DNA of 5,722 nt, from NCBI GenBank assembly GCA_025360265.1, contig JANYCP010000073.1:1-5722 (forward strand). Direction: 5' to 3'. Both the position numbers and the translations under genes were made by a program. The DNA comes from Gemmatimonadota bacterium (GTDB lineage Bacteria; Gemmatimonadota; Gemmatimonadetes; Gemmatimonadales; GWC2-71-9). Shown here in pieces: positions 1 through 5,722 of the stretch. The notes under the pieces are model-generated. The model worked only from the letters and a program-made list of their open reading frames with translations. It made no database searches and was not told where the DNA came from. Numbering within the stretch: position 1 is the first letter of the stretch; every line of letters begins with the position of its first letter.

Positions 1-25
1 CACACCATTGCACATCCGAGGCCCC

Positions 26-1567
26 ATGTCTTCTCGTAAAGTCTCCCGGCGGGATTTTGTCGCGGGTTCGGCGACCGCGGCGATGAGCGCCATGATCGTG
101 CCGCGTCGAGTTCTTGGTCGCGGCTTCCAGGCGCCGAGCGATACGCTCAACGTGGCCATCGTCGGATGTGGTGGCCAGGGCATGGAGAACGCCGCCAACC
201 TCACCAGCCAGAACATCGTGGCGTTGTGCGATGTCGATTTTGGCTATGTCGATCGGCAACTCGCCGGACGTTTGCGCGTGCAGAACGGCAATCAGCCCAA
301 CGAGGGCAATCTCAAGCTGCTCAGTGCCTACACCAACGCGAAGCGATATGCTGACTTCCGCGAAATGCTCGACAAGCAAAAAGACATCGATGGCATCGTA
401 GTCGCCACGCCGGATCACGCGCACGCGATCATCGCGAAGTCGGCGATGCAGCTCAAGAAGCACGTCTACGTGCAGAAGCCGCTGACACACTCGGTGCATG
501 AGGCTCGCACGTTGCGCGCGCTCGCCAAGAGCAGCGGTGTGGTGACCCAAATGGGCAATCAGGGCCACTCGATGAACAACGCGCGGTTGATCAACGAGTG
601 GGTACAGGCGGGGCTGATCGGTCCCGTCCACGAAGTGGCGGTGTACACCAACCGGCCGGTGGGCTTCTGGCCGCAGGGTGTGCCGCGTCCGGCGCGTGCA
701 GTGCCGGCGATGCCCCCGGCCGCCACACCGGAAGTGGTGTACGCTGCCGGCACGCCAAAGCTTCAGGCCGAGGCGCCACGCTGGGGCCAGGGAACGGTCA
801 ACAACCTGGTGGCCGAAGGATTGTGGAACAACAACTACTCGCCGCCGTCGTCGCTCAATTGGGAGCTGTACACCGCGCCATGCTCGCACGATGTGGCGTA
901 CCATCCGATCTACCATCCGTTTAACTGGCGCGGTTGGGTCGACTTCGGGGTCGGTGCGATTGGTGACATGGGCGCGCACTTGATTGATCATCCGTTCTGG
1001 GCGCTCGGCCTGAGCGCACCGCTCAGCGTTGAGGCGACGTCGACGCCGTGGGTTGGCGGCGGGCGGGCAACATATCCGATGGCGATGACGGCACACTACC
1101 AGTTTGCGGCGCGCGGCAATCAGCCGCCGGTCAAGCTGAACTGGTACGATGGCGGTCTGTATGCACCACGTCCCGATGCGCTGCCAGATGACGTGGTACT
1201 CAAGAGCGAAGGTGGCGTGTTCTTCATTGGTGAGAAGGGAATTCTGCTCCATGAGACGTACGGGCAGAACCCGCAACTGTACCCGCGCGAGTTGATGCAG
1301 AAGACGGCGAGCGTGGCGCAGACCTACAAGCGCATCCTGGTGTCGCATGAAATGAACTGGGCGCAGGCGTGCAAGGGCGATGGCGAGGCGACCTGCCCGT
1401 TCGAGTACGCGGCACAACTCACCGAAACGATGCTGCTCGGCATTGTGGCGTTGCGCGCAGGACAAGGGAAGAAGATTCTCTATGACGCAGCGAACATGAG
1501 TATCACCAACGCGCCAGATGCGAATCAGTGGCTCAAGCCGGGCTACCGGGCCGGCTGGGAAGTCTGA
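26..1567 (+). CDS. Tat-exported Gfo/Idh/MocA-family oxidoreductase
   Basis: Predicted NAD(P)-dependent sugar or polyol dehydrogenase/oxidoreductase; the substrate cannot be told. I chose ATG 26 because GAGG at 18-21 precedes it and the protein then opens with a twin-arginine signal (SRRDFVAGS, residues 7-15, then a weakly hydrophobic stretch to about 26), so it probably acts outside the cytoplasm. An in-frame TTG at 8 would add six residues. Of 513 aa, residues 41-155 form the Rossmann domain: VAIVGCGGQG (43-52) is the dinucleotide loop, and VYVQKPL (147-153) is the family's EKP motif with Gln for Glu. QMGNQGHS (175-182) and WRGWVDFGVGAIGD (301-314) are typical of the secreted branch of this family. 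D314 and H318 fit the catalytic DxxxH pair. A Pro/Ala-rich stretch at about 223-272 looks longer than usual. The next gene starts right at its stop codon. Confidence 0.93.
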   Translation: MSSRKVSRRDFVAGSATAAMSAMIVPRRVLGRGFQAPSDTLNVAIVGCGGQGMENAANLTSQNIVALCDVDFGYVDRQLAGRLRVQNGNQPNEGNLKLLSAYTNAKRYADFREMLDKQKDIDGIVVATPDHAHAIIAKSAMQLKKHVYVQKPLTHSVHEARTLRALAKSSGVVTQMGNQGHSMNNARLINEWVQAGLIGPVHEVAVYTNRPVGFWPQGVPRPARAVPAMPPAATPEVVYAAGTPKLQAEAPRWGQGTVNNLVAEGLWNNNYSPPSSLNWELYTAPCSHDVAYHPIYHPFNWRGWVDFGVGAIGDMGAHLIDHPFWALGLSAPLSVEATSTPWVGGGRATYPMAMTAHYQFAARGNQPPVKLNWYDGGLYAPRPDALPDDVVLKSEGGVFFIGEKGILLHETYGQNPQLYPRELMQKTASVAQTYKRILVSHEMNWAQACKGDGEATCPFEYAAQLTETMLLGIVALRAGQGKKILYDAANMSITNAPDANQWLKPGYRAGWEV

Positions 1568-2113
1568 TTGAAGCTGGTCGTCGCGGCGTCGCTGTTCGTT
1601 GTGCTGGGAGCGCAGGAACTCGCTGGGCAATCGGCCACCACCTGGATCGCAGGTGGTGGCCTTTCGCTCCCGGCGGGTGAGTTCAACAGCTATGCGAACA
1701 TGGGTTGGGACATCGCCGGTGGAATTGAGCGGCAGCTGGCTAATCATCCCGCTGCATTGCGCTTCGGGCTGGGGTACGCCGTCAACAAGGACGAAACGGC
1801 GATCGGATTTCATGAAACGACGCGGCTGAGCAGTGCGTTCGGCAGCATCGTCTATCACTTTGTCGGATCACGCCCGCACATCTATGCGATGTTTGGTGTC
1901 GGCGTTTTTCGTCGAAGTTTCTCCAGCGATGATCCCGACGACATACCGGTGGCCGAGACCCGGGGCGCCATGCTTCTGGGTGAGGGCGTCCAGTTCAAGA
2001 TTCGGTCGGTCCGGCTTTTCATCGAGGGGAAATTCATCTCGACCCTCGGGACCGGACCGTTCCAGTATTTCCCGTTGATCGCGGGGATCCGACTCGGTGG
2101 CGGCGGGTCGTAG
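1568..2113 (+). CDS. Small predicted outer-membrane beta-barrel protein
   Basis: A 181-aa protein of unknown function. It opens with MKLVVAASLFVVLGAQELAG, a clear Sec signal peptide, with likely cleavage near AGQ-SA (19-23). The rest alternates short amphipathic strands and turns. I can mark eight: about 26-35, 46-56, 62-75, 84-98, 103-118, 132-145, 148-160 and 166-177. That fits an OmpA/OmpX-sized eight-stranded barrel, but the strand count is read by eye. The acidic loop SSDDPDD (119-125) would face outward. The start is TTG at 1568, directly after the TGA of the upstream oxidoreductase. A purine-rich GGGAAG (1557-1562) sits 5 nt before it, so the gene is probably translationally coupled to the upstream one. 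No enzymatic motif is visible; a structural or porin-like role is inference. Confidence 0.8.
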   Translation: MKLVVAASLFVVLGAQELAGQSATTWIAGGGLSLPAGEFNSYANMGWDIAGGIERQLANHPAALRFGLGYAVNKDETAIGFHETTRLSSAFGSIVYHFVGSRPHIYAMFGVGVFRRSFSSDDPDDIPVAETRGAMLLGEGVQFKIRSVRLFIEGKFISTLGTGPFQYFPLIAGIRLGGGGS

Positions 2114-2209
2114 CAGGGCCGCCACACTAGCGGCGGCGGGCCCTCCGAGGCGATCTTCCGGCGCGTTTGCAGCACCACCCCCGCTTCATCCATCGAAAGC
2201 CACGTCCTC

Positions 2210-2213
2210 GGAG
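2210..2213 (+). promoter_or_regulatory. Ribosome binding site GGAG selecting a CTG start
   Basis: GGAG lies 7 nt before CTG 2221, an ideal spacing. The frame also contains a TTG at 2167 and a GTG at 2245. TTG 2167 has no purine-rich site and would put 18 Arg/His/Pro-rich residues ahead of the signal peptide. GTG 2245 would remove the basic residues of the signal peptide. This site therefore decides the start of the lipoprotein gene. Confidence 0.6.
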
Positions 2214-2220
2214 CCCGCGA

Positions 2221-3363
2221 CTGAAGCTCTTCCGGCAGGTTTGTGTGTCAACGATCATCGGCGCGCTTGCCGCGGCGTGCGGCAGCGCCGCGCCGCTGGG
2301 GCCGCTGGCGCCGGTTGACGCCCCGACATTCGAGGCGTCGTTCATCGAGACCTCTACGTCACCGATTCCGCTTACGCCGCTCGTCCAGCTAACTATTCCC
2401 ACGTTCGAGGGCTCCGGTCAGGCCGTCCATCCCGATGTCGTGCGTTTCAAGACGCCGTGGCACGGCTGGGAGTACTGGATGGCGATGACGCCGTTCCCCA
2501 AAGGGAACGAGGCGTTCGAGAATCCTTCGATTGTGGTGAGTCATGATGGCTTGTCGTGGCAGGTGCCGGCCGGCCTAACCAATCCGCTGGCCAAGACGCC
2601 AGGCCAGGGCGGCTACAACTCGGATCCTGACCTCAGCTACGACGTCGTCGGGAATCGGCTGGTCCTGATTTATCGTAGCGTGAGCACCACCGAGAACCTG
2701 ATCAGTACGGTGACATCGGCCGACGGCGTGCGCTGGACGAAACCAGTGCTGGCCTTCCGCCGGCCGAATCACAGCATGGTCTCCCCAACGATGACGTTCG
2801 GCGCGTCGGGCTCACCGGTGTTGTGGTACGTGGATGCCGGCCCGAAACGGTGCGCGGAACGGACGACCCATGTGATGATGGTGCAGGGAAGCGGCGTGGC
2901 CGCCCTCACTCCGGCGTCGGCCGACAAAGGGTGGACGGCGCCCAAGCTCAACCTGAGCCAGCCGAAGAAGAACATCTGGCACCTCGACGTGACCTGGGTG
3001 CCCGAGCGCAGTGAGTACTGGGCGACGTATGTTGCCTATCCCGGACACGATTGTTTCGCGCAAGACCTCTTCTTCGCGCGCAGCAGCGACGGCGTCAAGT
3101 GGACGACGTACAGTATTCCATTTCTCCGCCACGATGGCTCGGGCTTTACCGGGAGCACGCTCTATCGTGCATCGGTGATGTATGATGCGTCGCGCAACGT
3201 GATCCAGTTCTTCGTGTCCGGGTCAGCGCAGGACAAGACGTGGCACCTCGGATACGTCGACTATCCGCTCGCCTCATTCCTGACGACGCTGGAGAATGGC
3301 TTCCCGACGCTAGCGCCTTCCACCGCCCGCGCGTCCGATCCGGGGTCGCTCATCGAGCCGTAG
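2221..3363 (+). CDS. Lipoprotein with a glycosidase-like beta-propeller
   Basis: Probably a membrane-anchored glycan-binding or glycan-hydrolysing protein; substrate unknown. Started at CTG 2221 it has 380 aa. The opening MKLFRQVCVSTIIGALAAAC is a lipoprotein signal whose lipobox ends at C20, so the mature protein would be lipidated there. The mature part carries three S-x-D-G-x-x-W repeats (SHDGLSW 107-113, SADGVRW 166-172, SSDGVKW 288-294). These are shortened relatives of the Asp-box/BNR turn of sialidase-type propellers. HPDVVRF (70-76), EYWMAMTPFP (84-93), FENPSIVVS (99-107) and SDPDLSYD (134-141) match the pattern of uncharacterised five-bladed propellers near GH43/GH32. D72, D135, D137, D256 and E100 are possible acid residues; I cannot assign catalysis. 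A non-catalytic propeller is a real alternative. The GT87 gene follows after 19 nt. Confidence 0.75.
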   Translation: MKLFRQVCVSTIIGALAAACGSAAPLGPLAPVDAPTFEASFIETSTSPIPLTPLVQLTIPTFEGSGQAVHPDVVRFKTPWHGWEYWMAMTPFPKGNEAFENPSIVVSHDGLSWQVPAGLTNPLAKTPGQGGYNSDPDLSYDVVGNRLVLIYRSVSTTENLISTVTSADGVRWTKPVLAFRRPNHSMVSPTMTFGASGSPVLWYVDAGPKRCAERTTHVMMVQGSGVAALTPASADKGWTAPKLNLSQPKKNIWHLDVTWVPERSEYWATYVAYPGHDCFAQDLFFARSSDGVKWTTYSIPFLRHDGSGFTGSTLYRASVMYDASRNVIQFFVSGSAQDKTWHLGYVDYPLASFLTTLENGFPTLAPSTARASDPGSLIEP

Positions 3364-3382
3364 TCCCGTCAGTCGAGGTCAC

Positions 3383-4513
3383 GTGCCGACTCACGCATCA
3401 AGGCCGGGATTTCCGCCAAAAATTGTTCTCGCCATCGTCTTGCTCACGGTCGTCTGGCTCTCGCTCGGCCTGGCGCGAGACTTTCATGTGTACTGGCATG
3501 CCGGCGCTGCGTTGCGCACGGGTGGCTGGGCGGCCGTCTACCAGATCAGCGAACTCAACGCATTCAAGTACCATCCAATCTTCGCGTTCTTCTTCGCGCC
3601 ATTTGGCCTGCTGCCGGAGCAGGTGGCGAAGGTCGCGTGGGCCGTGCTCAACGCCGCGATGCTCTTCGACGCGCAACAGCGATGGCGCCGCCACTGGCAC
3701 CTCGACTCGGTGGCGATCGGGATGGGGTATCTCTGCGTCGGTCACGCGCTCTTCTGGCAGTACGATCTTGCCAACGTCACCTTCGCGATGCTTTGGCTCT
3801 GGACCGTGGCGCTCACGTCGCCATCGCAGTGGCGCCAGGCACTCTGCTACGCGGTACTGATCGCGCTAAAACCGTTTTGGTTGGCGCTGCTGGTACCGTG
3901 GCTGCTCTGCCGGCGTTTTGCATTGATCGGTCGGGTTGTCGCAATGCTGGGCGCGCTCTCTGTTCTCCCACTTGTCGCCGGCGTCAACGGTTTCGTCACC
4001 GCGTATCACCGGTGGTTTGCGACCTTCGCCGATCCCTGGCAGTTCAAGACCTACGCTTCGCATCCCAATCAGTCGTGGTACGGTTTGCTCTACCGCAACC
4101 TCGATCGACTCGACGGGCACGTGCCGTTGCTCTGGGTCGCTGGCTCGGCGATGGTCGGGTTGGTCTGGTTGTGGCAGTGGCGCGATGCGGTGCGTCGTCC
4201 GCCGGTCACGAGCGACTGGTGGATGATGGAGCTTTCGCTCGCACCATTCATCCTCTGGACGGCACCGCTGAGCTGGATTCATCATCAGGTGCTGCTCTGG
4301 CCGCTGCTTGCCATCGCGTGGCAACAGGGGCGCGGGTCGCCCCTGGCGAGGGGTGTTTGGGTTGCGTGCGCGGTGCTGCTGACGATCCTGAGTGAGAGCA
4401 TCATCGGTCGGCCGGCGACGCTGCAGGTGTTGCTGTGGGGGATCCCAATGCTGGCGTACATCGTCCTGATATGGTGGGGGACCGCCAACCGTATGCGCAT
4501 GGGTACGATGTAA
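3383..4513 (+). CDS. GT87/DUF2029-type membrane glycosyltransferase
   Basis: A polytopic inner-membrane protein of 376 aa with roughly ten hydrophobic segments. It resembles the GT87 family (DUF2029), whose studied members, such as mycobacterial PimE, move mannose from a polyprenyl-phosphate carrier onto an acceptor outside the membrane. Family-like marks: DFHVYWHAGAAL (33-44) after the first membrane segment, with D33 as the candidate catalytic Asp; FKYHPIFAFFFAPFGLLP (61-78); LKPFW (162-166); HPNQSWYGLL (227-236); and LSWIHHQVLLWP (296-307). The usual GQxN motif appears as QYDLAN (126-131). The start is GTG 3383, with GAGG at 3375-3378. The gene follows the propeller lipoprotein by 19 nt and is probably cotranscribed with it. 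Donor and acceptor sugars cannot be told. The last codon and stop lie inside a perfect hairpin. Confidence 0.82.
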   Translation: MPTHASRPGFPPKIVLAIVLLTVVWLSLGLARDFHVYWHAGAALRTGGWAAVYQISELNAFKYHPIFAFFFAPFGLLPEQVAKVAWAVLNAAMLFDAQQRWRRHWHLDSVAIGMGYLCVGHALFWQYDLANVTFAMLWLWTVALTSPSQWRQALCYAVLIALKPFWLALLVPWLLCRRFALIGRVVAMLGALSVLPLVAGVNGFVTAYHRWFATFADPWQFKTYASHPNQSWYGLLYRNLDRLDGHVPLLWVAGSAMVGLVWLWQWRDAVRRPPVTSDWWMMELSLAPFILWTAPLSWIHHQVLLWPLLAIAWQQGRGSPLARGVWVACAVLLTILSESIIGRPATLQVLLWGIPMLAYIVLIWWGTANRMRMGTM

Positions 4514-4541
4514 GGGCGCAGCATTGCTGCGCCCTTACATC
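4507..4541 (+). terminator. Perfect 16-bp hairpin at the end of the GT87 gene
   Basis: Bases 4507-4522 pair without mismatch with 4526-4541, leaving a 3-nt ATT loop. The inner nine pairs (GGGCGCAGC/GCTGCGCCC) are very GC-rich. The stem includes the final Met codon and the TAA. Only TTA follows the GC-rich core, and there is no U-run after the full stem, so it is either an imperfect intrinsic terminator or an mRNA 3'-end stabiliser. It is symmetric and could also act on leftward transcripts. Confidence 0.6.
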
Positions 4542-4563
4542 CGATCGCGATGATCCCCGCAGC

Positions 4564-4598
4564 AAAACGGCCGGCTCACCGTGAGGTGAGCCGGCCGT
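4564..4598 (-). terminator. Intrinsic terminator of the cold-shock gene
   Basis: Read on the minus strand, a perfect 14-bp stem (ACGGCCGGCTCACC paired with GGTGAGCCGGCCGT) with a 4-nt loop is followed by TTT then GCTGC, giving four U's including the last stem base. It begins 36 nt after the csp stop codon. The GC-rich stem and U-tract are as expected for a Rho-independent terminator. Confidence 0.88.
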
Positions 4599-4634
4599 CC
4601 GGCGTCGTGGTCCGAAGACCGCAACGGGCTTGGC

Positions 4635-4847
4635 CTAGCGGCCGAGCTTCACGACGTTCTCAGCGGCCGGGCCCTTGGCGCCCTGGACGATGTCGAACTC
4701 GACGCGCTCCCCTTCGGAAAGCGACTTGAAGCCCTGGGCCTGGATGGCCGAGTGGTGAACGAAGCAATCCTTTTCACCGTTCTCGGGGGTAATGAAACCG
4801 AAGCCCTTCGCGTCATTGAACCACTTGACTGTGCCGGTTGTACGCAT
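4635..4847 (-). CDS. CspA-family cold-shock protein
   Basis: A complete 70-aa single cold-shock domain that binds single-stranded RNA and DNA. Family members act as RNA chaperones that melt mRNA structure in the cold or during growth. Visible marks: GTVKWFNDAKGFGFI (5-19), containing RNP1 (KGFGFI, 14-19) with W9 and F10, and RNP2 as CFVHHSAI (28-35), giving the usual stacking aromatics F16, F18, F29 and H31. The length matches the family. ATG 4847 is preceded on the minus strand by AGGAG (9-nt spacer) and AGGA (4-nt spacer), a strong site. The gene stands alone, with its own terminator downstream and a roughly 140-nt leader or promoter region upstream. Cys at position 28, where E. coli CspA has Val, is a common variant. 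Whether this copy is cold-inducible cannot be told. Confidence 0.96.
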   Translation of the reverse strand: MRTTGTVKWFNDAKGFGFITPENGEKDCFVHHSAIQAQGFKSLSEGERVEFDIVQGAKGPAAENVVKLGR

Positions 4848-4985
4848 GCTGTCCTGCTCCTGAAAATTGGTGTAATCGGAGTCCGGACAGATGCCGTGCT
4901 ACCGGTTACAGTTTTCGCGATCATTCCCTCGCGCCGGGTCGGACTCCGCACTGACGGCGATCTGCCGCTGGTACGTACGATCGGG
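4848..4985 (-). promoter_or_regulatory. Upstream/leader region of the cold-shock gene
   Basis: About 140 nt between the hairpin downstream of the M13 gene and the csp start. It must hold the csp promoter if that hairpin terminates. I found no convincing -35/-10 pair. It contains a 9-bp inverted repeat, CGGAGTCCG at 4877-4885 and CGGACTCCG at 4940-4948, which could close a large loop in a leader RNA. Long structured leaders are known for cspA-type genes; use of one here is inference. Confidence 0.4.
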
Positions 4986-5022
4986 AAAATCAACAGGGGA
5001 CCGGCTGAACGCCGATCCCCTG
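4986..5022 (-). terminator. Probable terminator of the M13 peptidase gene
   Basis: On the minus strand, CAGGGGATCGGC pairs with GCCGGTCCCCTG through 12 bp (one U-G wobble) around a 5-nt GTTCA loop, and TTGATTTT follows. The stem and U-rich tail fit an intrinsic terminator. It starts 112 nt after the M13 stop, which is rather far. The alternative is a structured element, or an attenuator in a long csp leader. Confidence 0.65.
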
Positions 5023-5134
5023 ATAGCGTTCCCTGAATCCTTTCCACTGCGCCGGAATGGTGCGTGGTGATCGTAGAATAGGAATAAAGCGCCGAATCCG
5101 CTTTTCCGCAAGACTACCGAGGGCCGGTCCCCAG

Positions 5135-5722
5135 CTACCAGAGCCGGACCCGTTGCTCCGCCGGGAGATAGTTCTTTTTCCCCGGCTCGATCCCGAACGA
5201 CTGATACCAATCCGCGATGTTCCGGAGTGAACCGTTTACTCGGTACTCCGGCGGGCTATGGCCATCGGAGAGCAACTGGCTCCGGAGTGCGTCGGGGCGG
5301 ATGACTGATCGCCACGCCTGGGCGAAGCCGAGGTAGAAGCGCTGGCTTCCAGTGAAGCCGTTCAGCACCGGCGCGGGCTTCCCCTGCAGCGAGATCTGGT
5401 AGGCCGCGGCGGCGATCGTTTCCCCGGCGAGGTCACCAATGTTTTCGCCGAGCGTGAGCTGGCCATTGATCTTGGTCCCCGGAACCGGCTCGTATCCGTT
5501 GAACTGCTTGACCAGCTCGGCGGTCCGTGCCTCGAAGTTCTTGCGGTCGCGCGAGGTCCACCAGTTCCGCAGCACACCCTTGCCGTCATACTTGCTGCCC
5601 TGGTCATCGAACCCGTGAGAGATCTCGTGGCCGATCACCATGCCAATGCCGCCATAGTTCACGGCGTCGTCTGCCTTCGGGTCGAAGAACGGCGGCTGGA
5701 GAATGGCGGCCGGGAAGACGAT
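5135..5722 (-). CDS. M13 (neprilysin-like) zinc metallopeptidase, C-terminal part
   Basis: The last 195 residues of an M13-family endopeptidase. The gene runs off the right edge, so its start and any export signal are not visible; full-length members are about 650-750 aa and usually secreted or membrane-bound. The reading frame is open from the edge (IVFPAAILQPPFFD), so the in-frame GTG at 5662 is internal, not the start. The zinc site is complete: HEISH (visible residues 32-36) gives two His ligands and the catalytic Glu, and GENIGDLAGE (92-101) gives the third ligand E93 with D97 supporting it. H155 and R161 (GHSPPEYRVNG, 154-164) match the substrate-binding His and Arg of neprilysin. The protein ends in the family's terminal Trp (VRLW), so this end is intact. 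It has no Cys here, unlike the disulfide-rich animal enzymes. Physiological substrates are unknown. Confidence 0.95.
   Translation of the reverse strand: MVFPAAILQPPFFDPKADDAVNYGGIGMVIGHEISHGFDDQGSKYDGKGVLRNWWTSRDRKNFEARTAELVKQFNGYEPVPGTKINGQLTLGENIGDLAGETIAAAAYQISLQGKPAPVLNGFTGSQRFYLGFAQAWRSVIRPDALRSQLLSDGHSPPEYRVNGSLRNIADWYQSFGIEPGKKNYLPAEQRVRLW

Noticed and set aside
2116..2143. GC-rich hairpin after the barrel gene (GGGCC-GCC pairing with GGC-G-GGCCC, 8 bp, one bulge, 11-nt loop)
   Set aside because: It needs a bulge and a large loop and has no U-tract; in DNA this GC-rich such pairings arise by chance. It might still mark the end of the oxidoreductase/barrel unit.
2097..2402. Overlapping open frames on both strands around the start of the lipoprotein gene
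   Set aside because: They are rich in Arg/Ala/Pro, as expected of shadow frames in GC-rich DNA, and show no signal peptide or recognisable family.
3637..4395. Long 252-codon open frame inside the GT87 gene in another frame
   Set aside because: Its composition is Arg/Ala/Gly-rich without domains, while the overlapping frame encodes a coherent membrane protein with family motifs.
4893..4915. ECF-sigma-like pattern on the minus strand: AAC, 16 nt, then GTC (within TGTAACC...TCTGTC)
   Set aside because: The short motif is too degenerate to support without a mapped transcription start.
4752..5036. Plus-strand open frame antisense to csp and its leader
   Set aside because: It is antisense to a highly conserved gene, has no good ribosome site visible, and no recognisable features.
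5086..5104. AAAGCG/CGCTTT hairpin followed on the minus strand by a T-rich stretch, just after the M13 gene
   Set aside because: Only 6 bp with a 7-nt loop. The 12-bp hairpin at 4994-5022 is a far better M13 terminator.
5079..5115. Possible minus-strand promoter TTGCGG - 17 nt - TTTATT ahead of csp
   Set aside because: Weak matches (3/6 and 4/6), and it lies upstream of the probable M13 terminator, so transcripts from it would have to pass that hairpin.

Overview
The window is 5.7 kb of high-GC bacterial chromosome that looks like an ordinary region. The clues are a Tat-exported Gfo/Idh/MocA protein, an export signal ending in AGQ before a small beta-barrel, TTG/CTG/GTG starts with weak Shine-Dalgarno motifs, and a CspA-type protein with a DCFVHHSAI core. 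Together they suggest a Gram-negative (diderm) lineage such as Gemmatimonadota. That assignment is inferred from sequence style, not from a marker gene.

Layout, plus strand: (1) 26-1567, a Tat-signal Gfo/Idh/MocA-family oxidoreductase; (2) 1568-2113, a small secreted protein predicted to be an eight-stranded outer-membrane barrel, whose TTG start directly follows the TGA of gene 1; (3) 2221-3363, a lipoprotein with a glycosidase-like beta-propeller, best started at a CTG codon; (4) 3383-4513, a polytopic GT87/DUF2029-type glycosyltransferase 19 nt after gene 3. A perfect 16-bp hairpin that includes the last codon and stop of gene 4 closes this block.

Layout, minus strand: (5) 4635-4847, a complete 70-aa cold-shock protein with a textbook intrinsic terminator facing the one from gene 4; (6) 5135-5722, the C-terminal 195 residues of an M13 (neprilysin-like) zinc metallopeptidase that enters from beyond the right edge. 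Between genes 5 and 6 lies a 287-nt spacer. It holds a 12-bp hairpin with a U-rich tail, probably the M13 terminator, followed by about 140 nt of csp leader or promoter DNA with a long-range inverted repeat.

The four plus-strand genes all encode envelope or exported proteins. Genes 3 and 4 are the most plausible functional pair (a glycan-binding or glycan-cleaving lipoprotein and a polyprenyl-sugar-dependent glycosyltransferase), though co-orientation and short spacing are the only evidence. The convergent junction at 4500-4640 separates the two transcription units with back-to-back terminators. I saw no mobile element, CRISPR array, tRNA, rRNA or clearly new system. The findings are local oddities: an unusual start codon, hairpins, and a domain insertion.
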